Assembly (NCBI GenBank): GCA_016765255.1
Contig: JAESQI010000299.1
Coordinates: 1-14,073, forward strand
Direction of reading: 5' to 3'
DNA length: 14,073 nt
From: Robiginitomaculum sp.
GTDB taxonomy: Bacteria > Pseudomonadota > Alphaproteobacteria > Caulobacterales > Maricaulaceae
The first letter of the stretch is position 1. Each line of letters starts with the position of its first letter. Both the position numbers and the translations under genes were made by a program. The notes below the pieces were generated by a model, which saw only the letters and a list, made by a program, of their open reading frames with translations, was not told the origin of the DNA and did no database searches. Positions 13,606 through 14,073 of the stretch are shown here, one piece after another.

Positions 13606-13809
13606 ATGGCCAAAAAAGCCGTCAAAGCCTACCCGCTTCGCATTCACGCCGATATTTTAGACGCCATGAAACGGTGGTCGGATGATGAACTCCGATCCCT
13701 AAATGGACAAATCGAATATGTGATGCGGGATGCTTTGCGGCGGTCGGGGCGGCTTAAGGAACGTCCCCCAGAAAAAATCGTGACTAAAGTTCAGGAGAAA
13801 AAGAAATGA
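13606..13809 (+). CDS. Arc-like ribbon-helix-helix protein
   Basis: A 67-aa protein. Residues 7-13 (KAYPLRI) form the DNA-contacting beta strand. Helix 1 covers about 15-25 (ADILDAMKRWS) and helix 2 about 29-46 (LRSLNGQIEYVMRDALRR), with the RSLNGQIEYVMR signature of the Arc/MetJ fold. The tail (51-67) is very charged. AGGAC lies 6 nt before the ATG, supporting this start over an in-frame ATG at 13543 inside the SPFH gene. The next gene overlaps its stop (ATGA). No toxin gene is present, so this is unlikely to be a toxin-antitoxin antitoxin. It may repress its own operon through the palindrome at 12680-12696, or it may bind the SPFH partner. Confidence 0.85.
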   Translation: MAKKAVKAYPLRIHADILDAMKRWSDDELRSLNGQIEYVMRDALRRSGRLKERPPEKIVTKVQEKKK

Positions 13810-13991
13810 AAAAATGGAAATACAAAATCGAACATGTGAAAGTCTCTGTCTGGGCAAAAGAGCCAGAAAGAATAGACCCGATTGAAGAACGCTTGACCCG
13901 ACTAGGTATGGACGGTTGGGAATTGGTCAGCGTCATTAAACCGTCCTCATCCACCTATAACGTCAATTTATATTTAAAGCGGCCATATTAA
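13806..13991 (+). CDS. DUF4177 family small protein
   Basis: The 61-aa product has the family pattern. It opens MKKWKYKIEHVKV, continues with a helix (RIDPIEERLTRLG) and the hallmark DGWELVSVIKP, and ends in a strand (YNVNLYLKRPY). The function is unknown. The start ATG overlaps the preceding stop by 4 nt (ATGA), with AGGAG 7 nt upstream inside the Arc-like gene. It is therefore translationally coupled third gene of the SPFH operon. Confidence 0.85.
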   Translation: MKKWKYKIEHVKVSVWAKEPERIDPIEERLTRLGMDGWELVSVIKPSSSTYNVNLYLKRPY

Positions 13992-14059
13992 TGCAGGCCT
14001 ATAAAAAGTCAGAAAACGTAGCGGCAATGACACACACCCCCAGCAAGCCCAAAGTATAA
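13991..14059 (+). CDS. Possible 22-aa ORF ending the SPFH operon
   Basis: The ATG at 13991-13993 overlaps the DUF4177 stop (TAATG) and opens a 22-codon frame (MQAYKKSENVAAMTHTPSKP, then two more residues) with a stop at 14057-14059. It is polar and basic with no known features. The tight stop-start overlap suggests coupling. It may be a leader or spacer peptide before the next gene, or simply not translated. Confidence 0.3.
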   Translation: MQAYKKSENVAAMTHTPSKPKV

Positions 14060-14064
14060 ATTCT

Positions 14065-14071
14065 GAAGGAG
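14065..14071 (+). promoter_or_regulatory. Ribosome-binding site of a gene beyond the window
   Basis: TGAAGGAG, a near-ideal Shine-Dalgarno sequence, lies 2 nt from the window end and 5 nt after the stop of the 22-aa ORF. A fourth or fifth gene of the SPFH operon probably begins just outside. Confidence 0.55.
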
Positions 14072-14073
14072 TA

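Noticed and set aside
13606..13991. Toxin-antitoxin pair (RHH antitoxin plus small partner)
   Set aside because: The partner is a DUF4177 protein, not a known toxin, and the linkage is with an SPFH gene.
1..14073. tRNA, rRNA, CRISPR arrays, insertion sequences
   Set aside because: No cloverleaf, rRNA-like segment, regular repeat-spacer array, transposase or integrase was seen.

Overview
The window looks like chromosomal DNA of an alphaproteobacterium of moderate GC (mid-40s percent by eye). The Caulobacterales/Maricaulales side of the class seems most likely. This rests on three protein families: a lipoprotein of the CC0125/CC1285 type, a DUF6481 protein, and an SPFH / Arc-like / DUF4177 trio. 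An RpoH promoter of alphaproteobacterial form agrees with it. No rRNA, tRNA, CRISPR array, transposase or integrase was recognised.

Layout. (1) 1-495 holds no convincing gene. It ends in two tandem perfect or near-perfect hairpins (441-496), followed at once by the 3' remnant of an unidentified gene (about 495-820) whose frame breaks at a run of nine Gs. (2) 848-3159, minus strand, is a tight molybdenum-cofactor operon, moaC-moeA-mobA, preceded by a strong hairpin just before the moaC start. (3) 3160-3570 is non-coding with several inverted repeats. It is followed by a small charged DUF6481 protein (minus). (4) 3997-8562 is the most interesting block. Two Fur-like palindromes bracket a promoter that reads into a 66-aa unknown protein, a porin O/P-like outer-membrane protein, an exported FMN-binding-domain protein with a flavinylation motif, and a two-helix PepSY-type membrane protein. 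A second operon on the opposite strand converges on it and encodes a CC0125-type lipoprotein and ApbE, the enzyme that attaches FMN covalently to such motifs. A third palindrome of the same 7-1-7 geometry lies upstream of that operon. Together this reads as an iron-responsive, covalently flavinylated envelope electron-transfer system with its own porin. (5) 8589-9011 is an unknown four-helix membrane protein (minus).

(6) 9148-11298 is a ClpB-type disaggregase that lacks the N-terminal domain but has its own Shine-Dalgarno sequence and a good heat-shock (sigma-32) promoter. (7) 11359-12216 is a class II aldolase/adducin-family protein without the catalytic Glu. (8) 12213-12625 (minus) is a DUF1801 gene broken by a one-base shift at a homopolymer. 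(9) 12626-12727 is a divergent regulatory region with back-to-back -35 boxes and a 17-bp palindrome. It drives a translationally coupled operon: SPFH membrane protein, Arc-like ribbon-helix-helix protein, DUF4177 protein, and possibly a 22-codon ORF. A ribosome-binding site for a further gene lies at the window edge.

Both broken reading frames fall at homopolymers (G9 and T4/A4). Residual sequencing or assembly error is therefore a serious alternative to true gene decay, and for the G9 tract so is phase variation.
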